Shown piece by piece: positions 1 to 7,116 of a DNA stretch of 64,000 bases. The translations under genes and the position numbers were made by a program. The DNA lies in the NCBI GenBank assembly GCA_051880615.1, contig JBJEOH010000012.1, positions 3,489 through 67,488 on the forward strand, given 5' to 3'. Numbering within the stretch: position 1 is the stretch's first letter; the number at the start of each line of letters is the position of its first letter. Source of the DNA: UBA7067 sp051880615 (lineage in GTDB: Bacteria > Bacillota > Clostridia > Oscillospirales > Acutalibacteraceae). The notes beneath the pieces were generated by a model that saw only the letters and a program-made list of their open reading frames with translations, ran no database searches and was not told the DNA's origin.

Positions 1-1
1 A

Positions 2-298
2 AAGGATTTTTACGAGATGAATATTCAATTTTCTAAAAAGTCATTTATGTATTTATCCTCTTTAAGCAGTATGGTAAATGTTCGGCAGACAGAACCAAGG
101 AAATATCCTTTGCTTATTGGCTGCGGAAAGTATGATATTCCAATGGAACTATCCGCAGTAGAAATGTGGAAGAAAAATGAACCAGAATGCTGTGTGATTA
201 TTTTCGAGGGAGCTGGACATTGTGTGAATATGGACACACCAGATAAATTTAATGCAGCTATGGAGGAATTTTGGTTAAGTGGATACGGCAAATACTAA
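2..298 (+). CDS. Alpha/beta hydrolase, C-terminal part (cut by window start)
   Basis: The reading frame is open to the left edge, so the gene begins outside the window; an internal ATG lies at 17. What remains is the last ~98 residues. It ends with a GAGHCVNMDTPDKFN stretch that matches the catalytic-histidine loop of alpha/beta hydrolases, and an earlier GCGKYDIP segment resembles the strand and acidic-residue loop before it. The nucleophile region is not visible, so substrate and activity cannot be inferred. It sits directly upstream of, and overlaps, the KTR gene inside an integrative element, so it is probably cargo. The family call is by motif only. Confidence 0.6.
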   Translation, partial: KDFYEMNIQFSKKSFMYLSSLSSMVNVRQTEPRKYPLLIGCGKYDIPMELSAVEMWKKNEPECCVIIFEGAGHCVNMDTPDKFNAAMEEFWLSGYGKY

Positions 299-464
299 AA
301 GTGATTGGATACGCTGCCCTGTCTGCGGCAATAAAACCCGAACAATGATACGGGAAAATACCGAACTAAAAAATTTCCCTCTGTATTGTCCGAAATGTAA
401 ACAGGAAACTTTGATAAATGCAAAGGAACTACATATAACCGTCATCAAAGAGCCAGACGCATAA
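279..464 (+). CDS. Cysteine-rich KTR-type zinc-ribbon protein
   Basis: A 61-residue protein with CPVCGNKTRTM near the start and CPKCK about 20 residues later, that is two CxxC pairs that should bind one zinc ion. This is the pattern of the Cys-rich KTR family, small proteins often seen beside Tn916-like integrative elements; no biochemical role is known to me. The start is GTG at 279, inside the end of the upstream hydrolase gene, with GGAGG at 262-266 as a ribosome binding site. A strong terminator follows at 469-516, so it closes the transcript. Confidence 0.7.
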   Translation: MDTANTKSDWIRCPVCGNKTRTMIRENTELKNFPLYCPKCKQETLINAKELHITVIKEPDA

Positions 465-468
465 GATG

Positions 469-516
469 CAGAGCCGATGAACAAGTGAGTAATCGCAGTT
501 TGTCGGCTCTGTTTTT
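469..516 (+). terminator. Intrinsic terminator after the KTR gene
   Basis: CAGAGCCGA at 469-477 pairs with TCGGCTCTG at 503-511, followed by five T. Fits rho-independent termination of the hydrolase-KTR transcript. Confidence 0.8.
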
Positions 517-603
517 ATATAACCATAGGTAGGACAAGCCCGCCGAATAAAAAAAACGGTGCTTTGGTGGGCGGCTTTGTCACGCCCAGACTAAATTTTA
601 CCG

Positions 604-638
604 CCCTCTAAACCCGTTTTCGAGTTTGGAGGGATTTT
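604..638 (+). terminator. Hairpin with T-run
   Basis: CCCTCTAAACCCG (604-616) can pair with CGAGTTTGGAGGG (621-633), with two G-U pairs, followed by ATTTTTA. It could end readthrough from the left or act as an attenuator ahead of the sigma-like gene. Confidence 0.55.
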
Positions 639-958
639 TATGTGTTGGTCAAGCACGACCACCACGCTGCTTATCAGAAGCAGCAGCTATTTACATAGTG
701 TCACGCACAAGTGAGGATAATCTGTTAAAAAAAGCCTTGCTTGTTCGTGGCACCTTTCTACTTTTCGGGTAGAAGTCACATATCTATATCATAGAGATAA
801 TTATGCGTGTTGCCGTAGAGGTCTTAGTACCTTTGCGGCTTTTTGTGTTTGTAGTTATACACAAACTTGGTGGCTTTGTTATATCGCCAAGTATCCGTAA
901 TCTCCGAATTTTTGATTTCAACCAAATTCAAAAATTCAAATTCAAGGAGATTACGACA
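639..958 (+). other. Long structured leader before the sigma-like gene
   Basis: About 320 bases without a convincing gene. It contains several short hairpins (GCTGCTTATCAGAAGCAGC near 670-690, CTAC...GTAG near 757-772, GTTTG...CAAAC near 848-866) and AAGGAG at 944-949 just before the ATG at 959. A reading frame open from 803 is in frame with the gene, but its codons look non-coding and the strong SD favours 959. I see no confident promoter; a structured 5' leader is the best description. Confidence 0.35.
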
Positions 959-1543
959 ATGACAAAACTTACATTAGAACAACAGGAATTATTATTTGCG
1001 AACGACTGCAAACTTATCAATCTGCGGTATGAATACCACGGTTACACCGGCACGGAGAAATGGGCGATTGTAACAGAACTGGCGGAAGAAGAATTGTGGG
1101 TTAAATACCCTGATGTTATCCGTCGGTACACTCCGTTCATTCTGCTTTCTATGGCTCAGGGCGAAGTGATTGACGAGTCATACAGAAACAACGATAAGTA
1201 CGAAAAGCGAGCAAAAAGAACAATTGATGTGTACGGATATGAAGATGACATCTCTGAACAGTTCCACCGGGAACTGATTACTCCGTTTGTTGACCCGTTT
1301 GAGAAAGCGGAGGAAGAACGGATTGAGGAAGAAAAGGAACAGCTCCGCCAGTTAGAAATTGCAAAAGTCAGAAAGGTTTTGCAAATGCTTAAACCTGTTC
1401 AGAGAGAAAGACTGATTAAAGCGATTCTGTTAGGGATGAGTTCAAGAAAAATCGCAAAGGAAGAAGGCGTATATTACAGCGTTGTAGATAAGTCGATTGC
1501 TGCCGCAAGAAAAAATTTCAAGAAATTTTATGAAAACCTCTGA
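959..1543 (+). CDS. Sigma-70 region 4-like transcription factor of an integrative element
   Basis: A 194-residue protein. The last ~65 residues (LKPVQRERLIKAILLGMSSRKIAKEEGVYYSVVDKSIAAARKNFKKF) have the helix-turn-helix layout of sigma-70 region 4. Ahead of it is a charged, Glu-rich coil (EKAEEERIEEEKEQLRQLE) that may be a dimer or RNA polymerase contact. No region 2 is recognisable, so it may be an activator rather than a full sigma factor. The start at 959 is chosen over 803 because AAGGAG lies nine bases upstream. Position next to xis/int mirrors the sigma-like orf7 of Tn916-type elements, so it may control element genes; that role is inference. Confidence 0.65.
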   Translation: MTKLTLEQQELLFANDCKLINLRYEYHGYTGTEKWAIVTELAEEELWVKYPDVIRRYTPFILLSMAQGEVIDESYRNNDKYEKRAKRTIDVYGYEDDISEQFHRELITPFVDPFEKAEEERIEEEKEQLRQLEIAKVRKVLQMLKPVQRERLIKAILLGMSSRKIAKEEGVYYSVVDKSIAAARKNFKKFYENL

Positions 1544-1652
1544 TTTTGGGTGTGCATTTTGACCCCCTTTGTCCAAATGAGTGAAGGGGTTATTTCAAAT
1601 CCGGATACGAAATGCACTTTCAACACTAAATGAATAGAGAGGTTATACATAT

Positions 1653-2216
1653 ATGCAGAGAAAAGAAATTCAGCGTGGAGATTTATTCTACTACGATTTT
1701 GGAAAAAGAGAGGGGTCTGTCCAGTCGGGAGAGAGACCTGTAATGGTAATTCAGGCAGACAATTTTAATGCCAATGCTCCGACAATTATTGTTGCGGCTG
1801 TTACGGCTGTGATGAAAAAGAAGTATCTTCCTTCACACATCATTTTGGGTGAGGACTTCGGTCTGAAGAAACCGTCGATGGTTCTTCTTGAACAGATACA
1901 GACCGTCAATAAGGGCGAACTGACAGACTACATTGGTTCGGTAAACAATGAAAGGCTTTGGAAGCATATTAACGCAGCTCTAAAAAAGACTTTCGGTTTA
2001 TGGATTTACAACACAGACAGAAACGGAGATGTTCGCTGCTTATGTCCCAAGTGCCTGAGCGACTATATCCACGACCCGAATTATGTTGTCAGGCGTCTTG
2101 ACCCTTTTGCGAAAAGCAAAGACCACTGCGATAAGTGTAATAACAGCGGTTGGGATTATATCGTTTATGACAAACGCACCTCGGTCAAAGGAAAGGGGTG
2201 CAGGAATGTCAAATAG
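1653..2216 (+). CDS. PemK/MazF-like protein with C-terminal Cys pairs
   Basis: Residues 1-110 look like a MazF/PemK endoribonuclease fold: an N-terminal RGDLFYYDFG strand, the ERPVMVIQ segment, and a late PSMVLLEQIQTVNK segment, all typical of the family. Residues 125-187 form an extension with CLCPKC and CDKC, a likely zinc ribbon not present in classical MazF. No antitoxin-like gene is next to it: the upstream neighbour is a sigma-like protein and the downstream genes are Xis-like. It overlaps the next gene by 11 bases, suggesting coupled translation. It may cleave RNA, or may be an element-borne relative with another role. Confidence 0.65.
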   Translation: MQRKEIQRGDLFYYDFGKREGSVQSGERPVMVIQADNFNANAPTIIVAAVTAVMKKKYLPSHIILGEDFGLKKPSMVLLEQIQTVNKGELTDYIGSVNNERLWKHINAALKKTFGLWIYNTDRNGDVRCLCPKCLSDYIHDPNYVVRRLDPFAKSKDHCDKCNNSGWDYIVYDKRTSVKGKGCRNVK

Positions 2217-2427
2217 CAGTGAAAAGAAGAAGCGTTACGATATTCCTCTTTGGTGTAAACCAAACCTGTCTATTGAGGAGGCGGCAGCTTATTCCGGTAT
2301 TGGAATGGGAAAACTCTATGAAATGACGGAAAGTCAGGATTGTCCTTTTGTCCTTTGGATTGGTAGCAGAAGAATGATTAAAAGGAAAGTCTTTGACGAA
2401 TTTATCGAAAGGCAATACTCGATTTAA
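2206..2427 (+). CDS. Excisionase-like DNA-binding protein, copy 1
   Basis: A 73-residue protein with the signature IEEAAAYSGIGMGKLYEM followed by CPFVLWIGSRRMIKRKVFDEFIE, the winged-helix layout of Tn916-type Xis proteins. Such proteins bend att DNA and set the direction of integrase recombination. ATG at 2206 is chosen because GGGGTGCAGG precedes it and a longer in-frame extension from 2083 would run far into the MazF-like gene. It is the first of four related genes before the integrase. Confidence 0.75.
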   Translation: MSNSSEKKKRYDIPLWCKPNLSIEEAAAYSGIGMGKLYEMTESQDCPFVLWIGSRRMIKRKVFDEFIERQYSI

Positions 2428-2523
2428 GAAAAAAGTCAAGTCTGCGATGAGCCGATTCGCATAATTGGCTTACCGCAGACTTTTGAGTATGCTGTAATCA
2501 CCAAAGGAAGGAGGTTACAGCGT

Positions 2524-2745
2524 ATGTCTGACAAACAGCTTAAATCCAATATGCCGAGTGTCCCAATTTGGAAGAAAATGAATCTTACGGTTGAAGAAGC
2601 TTCGGAATATTCGGGCATTGGCACATCAAAGATAAAAGAACTATCGAATAGCGAAGATTGTCATTTCGTTCTTTGGAACGGAGCAAAGCGATTGATTAAA
2701 AGAAAACAATTTGAGGAATACCTGTCATCGCAGTATTCCCTCTGA
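2524..2745 (+). CDS. Excisionase-like DNA-binding protein, copy 2
   Basis: A 73-residue paralogue of the preceding gene: VEEASEYSGIGTSKIKEL, then CHFVLWNGAKRLIKRKQFEEYL. Good SD AAGGAGG at 2509-2515. The ~95-base gap before it contains AGTCTGCG and CGCAGACT in inverted orientation (about 2439-2480), which can fold as a hairpin. The sequence has diverged clearly from copies 1, 3 and 4, so this is an old duplication, not a recent one. Confidence 0.72.
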   Translation: MSDKQLKSNMPSVPIWKKMNLTVEEASEYSGIGTSKIKELSNSEDCHFVLWNGAKRLIKRKQFEEYLSSQYSL

Positions 2746-2758
2746 CGGAGGTGGTGTT

Positions 2759-2995
2759 ATGGGAAATAAGCAGACTGAATTGAATAATTCAGGCAATCGG
2801 GTGGAAACCGTGCCGGTTTGGGTTAAGCCTTACCTTACGATTGATGAAGCGACCGCTTACACAGGCATAGGCAGAGACAAACTTTATGAGATGACAAGCC
2901 AAGAAAAATGTCCGTTCGTGCTGTGGGTAGGAAACAGACGAATGGTTAAGAGACGAGTTTTTGATGAGTACATTGAGAAAATGTACTCAATATAG
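2759..2995 (+). CDS. Excisionase-like DNA-binding protein, copy 3
   Basis: A 78-residue paralogue with IDEATAYTGIGRDKLYEM and CPFVLWVGNRRMVKRRVFDEYIE. Start at ATG 2759, preceded by GGAGGTG at 2747-2753. A longer frame from 2711 would overlap copy 2 and is rejected. Closest in sequence to copy 1. The C-terminus YSI is shared with copy 1, which may reflect a common surface for contact with integrase. Confidence 0.75.
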   Translation: MGNKQTELNNSGNRVETVPVWVKPYLTIDEATAYTGIGRDKLYEMTSQEKCPFVLWVGNRRMVKRRVFDEYIEKMYSI

Positions 2996-3007
2996 GAAGG
3001 AGGGCTT

Positions 3008-3247
3008 ATGGACAACGGTGTTTTAGCTTACAGAGCCTTACTCGAAAAGCGTAAAGAAAAAGCTCCCTTTTGGGAGAAGAATGTTCTAACTGTTGAGGAA
3101 GCAGCCGAGTACACCGGTATAGGTAGGACAAAAATCAGGCAAATCATAATGAAGGGTGATTGTCCCTTTGCTGTCACTAACGGTGTTCAGGTCTGTGTAA
3201 TCCGAGACAAATTTATTGATTATCTTGATAAGCAATTTCGCATTTAA
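3008..3247 (+). CDS. Excisionase-like DNA-binding protein, copy 4
   Basis: A 79-residue member with VEEAAEYTGIGRTKIRQI and CPFAVTNGVQVCVIRDKFIDYLD. The 'R..KR' wing seen in the other three copies is altered (VCVIRDKF), so DNA contacts should differ. GGAGGG at 2998-3003 is the SD. It lies 13 bases before the integrase start and is probably co-translated with it; in Tn916-like elements the gene in this position is the functional xis. Which of the four copies is the true directionality factor cannot be told from sequence. Confidence 0.75.
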   Translation: MDNGVLAYRALLEKRKEKAPFWEKNVLTVEEAAEYTGIGRTKIRQIIMKGDCPFAVTNGVQVCVIRDKFIDYLDKQFRI

Positions 3248-3260
3248 GGGAGGAAAAATT

Positions 3261-4514
3261 ATGCCAAGAACAAAAAGAAAAGACAAATCAAGAGTAGTGC
3301 TTCGTACAGGCGAATCACAGAGAGCCGATGGTACATACCATTTCAGTTGGACGGACGCCAATCATAAAAGGCGTTATGTGTATGCCAAGACACTTGATGA
3401 ACTGCGATACAAAGAGGAACAAATCGCAAAAGACAAGAGCGATGGCATTAAGGCAGAAGCTCGTTACACAACGGTCAATGACATATATGAGCTTTGGAAG
3501 GATTTGAAGCGAGGACTGAAAAACAACACTTTTGAAAACTACAAGTATATGTATGAGACCTTTGTCCGTCATCAGATAGGTTCAAAGACTGTATCTTCTC
3601 TGAGAAAAACAGATATAAAGAGGTTCTATAATTACCTTGCAGACGAACGCCATCTGAAGCCGGCAACCATTGATAATATTCATACGGTTCTCCATCAGAT
3701 TTTGAATATGGCGGTCGATGATGACTACATCAGGAATAACCCGTCAAACAATGTGCTTAAAGAGTTGAAACAGTCCCATTGTTTTCAGACCGAGAAGCGT
3801 AGAGCCTTAACAAAGCCGGAGCAAGAGTTGTTTCTTGACTATCTGAAAAACTCTCCGACATCAAAGTATTGGTATCCGGTGTTTGCGGTTATGATTGGTA
3901 CGGGACTTCGTGTTGGAGAGGTTACAGGGTTAAGATGGTGCGATATTGATTTGGAAGAAGGTATCATTGATGTGAACCACACGCTGGTTTACTATGACCA
4001 CCGAACTGAGGGAAGCAAGTGTGGCTGTTACTTCAATGTTAATACGACCAAAACCCCGGCAGGAAGAAGAAAAGTGCCTATGCTCGGTTTTGTCAAAGAA
4101 GCGTTCTTAATGGAAAAGGAAAGGCAGGAGTTGCTCGACCTCCATTGCGAAGCGACTGTTGACGGATATACCGATTTTATCTTTATCAACCGTTTCGGAC
4201 AGCCACAACATCAGGCAACCCTGAACAAAGCAATCCGCCGTATTATCCGTGACTGCAACGATGAACAGTTATTAAAGGACGAAAACGCAGAAGTATTGCT
4301 CCCACATTTTAGCTGCCATTCATTAAGGCACACTTTCACAACAAGGATGTGCGAAGCAGGGGTTAATGTTAAGGTCATTCAGGACACACTTGGTCATAAG
4401 GATATTTCAACTACGCTTAACATCTATACTGATGTAACAAAGGAGCTGAGAAAGTCCGAATTTGAAGGTCTTGACTCCTACTTCAAAAATGAGTATAATA
4501 AAGTGTCGGTTTAA
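3261..4514 (+). CDS. int: Tyrosine recombinase, Tn916 Int type
   Basis: A 417-residue integrase. N-terminal residues 1-60 form the arm-binding domain of Tn916-like integrases (MPRTKRKDKSRVVLRTGESQ...). A core-binding SAM-like domain follows at roughly 65-165. The catalytic domain carries the full set: Arg217 in GTGLRVGEVTGL, His353 and Arg356 in HSLRHTF, His379 in LGHKD and the nucleophile Tyr389 in LNIYTDV. Start at ATG 3261, with GGGAGG at 3248-3253; the earlier in-frame ATG at 3216 lies within copy 4 of the Xis genes. The protein looks intact and should excise and integrate the element whose right end is here. Confidence 0.92.
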   Translation: MPRTKRKDKSRVVLRTGESQRADGTYHFSWTDANHKRRYVYAKTLDELRYKEEQIAKDKSDGIKAEARYTTVNDIYELWKDLKRGLKNNTFENYKYMYETFVRHQIGSKTVSSLRKTDIKRFYNYLADERHLKPATIDNIHTVLHQILNMAVDDDYIRNNPSNNVLKELKQSHCFQTEKRRALTKPEQELFLDYLKNSPTSKYWYPVFAVMIGTGLRVGEVTGLRWCDIDLEEGIIDVNHTLVYYDHRTEGSKCGCYFNVNTTKTPAGRRKVPMLGFVKEAFLMEKERQELLDLHCEATVDGYTDFIFINRFGQPQHQATLNKAIRRIIRDCNDEQLLKDENAEVLLPHFSCHSLRHTFTTRMCEAGVNVKVIQDTLGHKDISTTLNIYTDVTKELRKSEFEGLDSYFKNEYNKVSV

Positions 4515-5050
4515 CAGATATTATTGATACGAACTTCATAGTTGGTGGATTAGAGCATTTACATCATTTACATCAATTCTTACACAAAGCCCTCACGAAA
4601 CTAATCGAAATTATAGTAAAATAGGATTTTGAAAAAATCTGATTTGTGACTTGTTTTGAACTATGTTGGGTTATAGTAAGAGTTGAAACGATGTCCTAAA
4701 TCGTCCCCACGATGAAGAGTTTGAAATAAGTAAAATTAAACAGCGTAAGCTTCAAGGCTCTGAAAGAGAGAAATCTTTTTCGGAGTCTTTTTCTTTGGCG
4801 GTTTTCAGATCGTTTTTATGACTATGTGAATATAATTTTGATAGAATAAATTACATAGAATAAATCACTGTTGAGTAGTTTTTGGAGCGCAGTCCAAAAT
4901 GTGGTATCAGAGCGTGCAACGCAGATGCTTGTTTCGCACGCCGCTTTATGCGCTTTCATAAAATCCGCCGCCCTTGACACAGGCGGCTTTAAAGCTTATA
5001 ATTAACTGTAAATGTGCGTTGTGCGGCTACACCGCAGAGTGAAGAGTTTT
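4515..5050 (+). other. Element end region with candidate attachment site; no gene
   Basis: About 540 bases between the integrase and the backbone repeats. It holds short direct repeats of the kind integrase arm-binding sites show: CATTTACATCATTTACATCAA at 4556-4576, and TTATAGTAA at about 4611 and 4672. The sequence is AT-rich to ~4870, then changes to backbone-like sequence with an inverted CCGCC...GGCGG near 4965-4990. The att core should lie in this interval, but the other end of the element is outside the window, so I cannot place it. Confidence 0.35.
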
Positions 5051-5058
5051 GCGGATAT

Positions 5059-5346
5059 GCCGCAGAGTGAAGAGTGAAGAGTGGAGAGTGGAGATGTTTA
5101 CTCGAAACGAGTTCGTAGGGAACACTCTTGAGTGTTCCTGCTCGCTCTTATGAATGTTGCATGTGTTTCGTAGGTGCGACCCTTGCGGTCGCCCGGGATA
5201 GACGCAGTTACTGCTAGGTTCAACAAAACTATAATAGAGTTTAATTTTTATTGGCTCGACCCGGAACGGTCAAAACCGTTCCCTACAAACTCACAGACCC
5301 GTTGCGAAATTCATCTTCACTCTTCACTCTTCACTCTCAACTCTAT
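5059..5346. repeat. Composite interspersed repeat, copy 1
   Basis: Left arm GCAGAGTGAAGAGTGAAGAG, then GTAGGGAACACTCTTGAGTGTTCC near 5117-5140, an internal spacer, CGGAACGGTCAAAACCGTTCCC near 5261-5283, and a right arm of CTCTTCACT units. The two halves are roughly inverted copies of each other. It ends 28 bases before murI. Confidence 0.85.
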
Positions 5347-5374
5347 TTTCTATTCTTTCGGGGAGGGAACGGCT

Positions 5375-6187
5375 ATGTCAAAGGAGCCTATCGGAGTTTT
5401 CGATTCGGGGCTTGGCGGTCTTACTGCGGTTAAGGAGCTTCTCAGCGTACTGCCGCACGAGGATATTGTGTATTTCGGCGATACGGGACGAGTGCCTTAC
5501 GGTAACCGAAGCCGCAGTACGATAAAGAAATACGCTCATCAGGACGCCGCTTTTTTGTTGTCAAAAAATGTTAAGTTTATCATCGCCGCCTGCGGCACTG
5601 TAAGCTCAGTTGCAGGGGACTTGGGCGGTAAAATTCCCGTTGCGTTCACAGGCGTTTTAAAGCCGACTGCGGCTGCGGCAATCAAAAAGACAAAAAACGG
5701 CAAAATCGGCGTAATAGGCACAAGTGCAACGATAAGCAGTAACTCCTATAAGCACGAGCTTGAACGCCTGAACCCGAACATCAAGGTGTATCAGCAGGAC
5801 TGCCCTTTGTTTGTGCCGCTTGTTGAAAACGGCTTTATTTCAGAGGACGACCCGATTGTCGTTATGGTTGTTGAGCGCTATCTGCAAGGCCTTAAGGAGC
5901 TTGGCGTTGATACAATAATACTCGGCTGTACGCACTACCCGATACTCAAAAAGGTTATTTCAAAGGTTATGGGGCAGGGTGTTGCACTTGTCGATTCGGG
6001 CAGGGAAACCGCGCTTTATACAGCGCAGCTGCTTGAACAGCAAGGGCTTCTCAACGACAGTCAAAAGCCCGGCAAAAGCAGCTTTTATGTCAGCGACACA
6101 CCCGACGGATTCTCTCACCTTGCAGGAATGTTCCTCGACAGGGATATTGATGATACGGTTGAACAGATAGACATAGAACAATATTGA
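5375..6187 (+). CDS. murI: Glutamate racemase
   Basis: A 270-residue enzyme that converts L-glutamate to D-glutamate for peptidoglycan. It has the N-terminal GVFDSGLGGLTAVKEL motif, YFGDTGRVPYG, and the two catalytic cysteines, Cys73 in ACGTVSS and Cys185 in LGCTHYPIL. In most MurI proteins the first motif is ACNTA; here Asn and Ala are replaced by Gly and Val. ATG at 5375 with GGAGG at 5362-5366 is chosen; an in-frame extension from 5174 would be translated from repeat sequence. The gene stands alone between repeats, followed closely by the DUF1934 gene. Confidence 0.93.
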   Translation: MSKEPIGVFDSGLGGLTAVKELLSVLPHEDIVYFGDTGRVPYGNRSRSTIKKYAHQDAAFLLSKNVKFIIAACGTVSSVAGDLGGKIPVAFTGVLKPTAAAAIKKTKNGKIGVIGTSATISSNSYKHELERLNPNIKVYQQDCPLFVPLVENGFISEDDPIVVMVVERYLQGLKELGVDTIILGCTHYPILKKVISKVMGQGVALVDSGRETALYTAQLLEQQGLLNDSQKPGKSSFYVSDTPDGFSHLAGMFLDRDIDDTVEQIDIEQY

Positions 6188-6294
6188 CGAAAAATTCTCT
6201 CGCCAATCTAACCTTACCAATCTAATCTTACAAATATATTCGAATTTTATTTCGGATATTTTGAAATTGCTGTTTAGCATATATGAGGGCGAAA

Positions 6295-6750
6295 ATGGAA
6301 GAACTTAAAAAAGATTACTTAATAAAAATCACAGGTAAGCAGACCGTTGACGGCGAGCAGGATGTGATTGAGCTTGAAACCACAGGACGCTATGAGGAGA
6401 AAGACGGTGTAAGGTATATTTACTACACCGAGTATGTCGAGGAAGAAAACGGCGACTCTGAGCGGGATACCGTTGTTGAAATCGCGAATGAAAGCCTTGT
6501 TACAATAATACGAACAGGAGACTATGAAAGCCGACTGATGCTGGAGCTTGATTCGCAGCATCAGTGCCTTTATCAGACGCCGTTCGGCAATCTGATGATT
6601 ACCGTGTTCACAAGCCTGATTGACTTTGACTTAAGCGTTGACGGCGGATATATAAAAGTTGCTTACTCGCTGAATTTCAACAGCGACTTCGGCAGTGAAA
6701 ATGAATTTTCAATCGAGATTAAAAGGCTCAGTGCGGCGAAGCCGCAGTGA
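6295..6750 (+). CDS. DUF1934 (YwiB-like) beta-barrel protein
   Basis: A 151-residue protein matching the DUF1934 family (B. subtilis YwiB), a small lipocalin-like beta-barrel of unknown function. Family features visible are an N-terminal YLIKITGKQTVDG strand and the YIYYTEY and YQTPFGNLMITVFT segments. In many Firmicutes this gene sits just upstream of argS, as here. ATG 6295 preceded by GAGGGCG is preferred over ATG 6283. The last codons (about AAKPQ) come from the GCGGCGAAGCCGCAG unit of the downstream repeat, so the repeat appears to have replaced the original 3' end of the gene. Confidence 0.8.
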   Translation: MEELKKDYLIKITGKQTVDGEQDVIELETTGRYEEKDGVRYIYYTEYVEEENGDSERDTVVEIANESLVTIIRTGDYESRLMLELDSQHQCLYQTPFGNLMITVFTSLIDFDLSVDGGYIKVAYSLNFNSDFGSENEFSIEIKRLSAAKPQ

Positions 6751-7093
6751 GTAGAGTGAAGAGTGAAGAGTGGAGATGTTCACCCGAAACGAGGTTGTAG
6801 GGAACACTCTTGAGTGTTCCGGCTCGAACCGATGAATGTTGAAACGAGTTCTTGGCTCCCTTTGAAGGGAGCTGTCAGCGAAGCTGACTGAAGGATGTCT
6901 GCTCGCTACGCTGAATATGCGGTCAGTCAGCTTTTTTGACTGCATTTTGCTGGTTCGAGCACATCCTTCCACCGCAAGCGGTCCCCCTCCCTTGAAAGGG
7001 AGGCAAGGATACTATCCAACTTCTTCTTAATTCAAAGAGCAGCGCAGCTGCGACAACCACAACTCCACTCTCCACTCTCAACACTCCACTCTT
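6735..7093. repeat. Composite interspersed repeat, copy 2, with an inserted second repeat type
   Basis: Outer arms are the GAGTGAAGAGTGGAGA and CTCCACTCTCC units, with a GTAGGGAACACTCTTGAGTGTTCC palindrome near 6797-6820. Between them is a different inverted repeat: GGCTCCCTTTGAAGGGAGC (6853-6871), GTCAGCGAAGCTGAC, GAAGGATG, and the partner CATCCTTCCACCGCAAGCGG (6962-6981) with CCTCCCTTGAAAGGGAGG. It fills the gap between DUF1934 and argS. Confidence 0.85.
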
Positions 7094-7116
7094 AAAAAAC
7101 AGAAAGGAAGATTTTG

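Noticed and set aside
5174..5374. N-terminal extension of glutamate racemase
   Set aside because: It is translated repeat DNA, lies before the strong SD, and has no match to the family.
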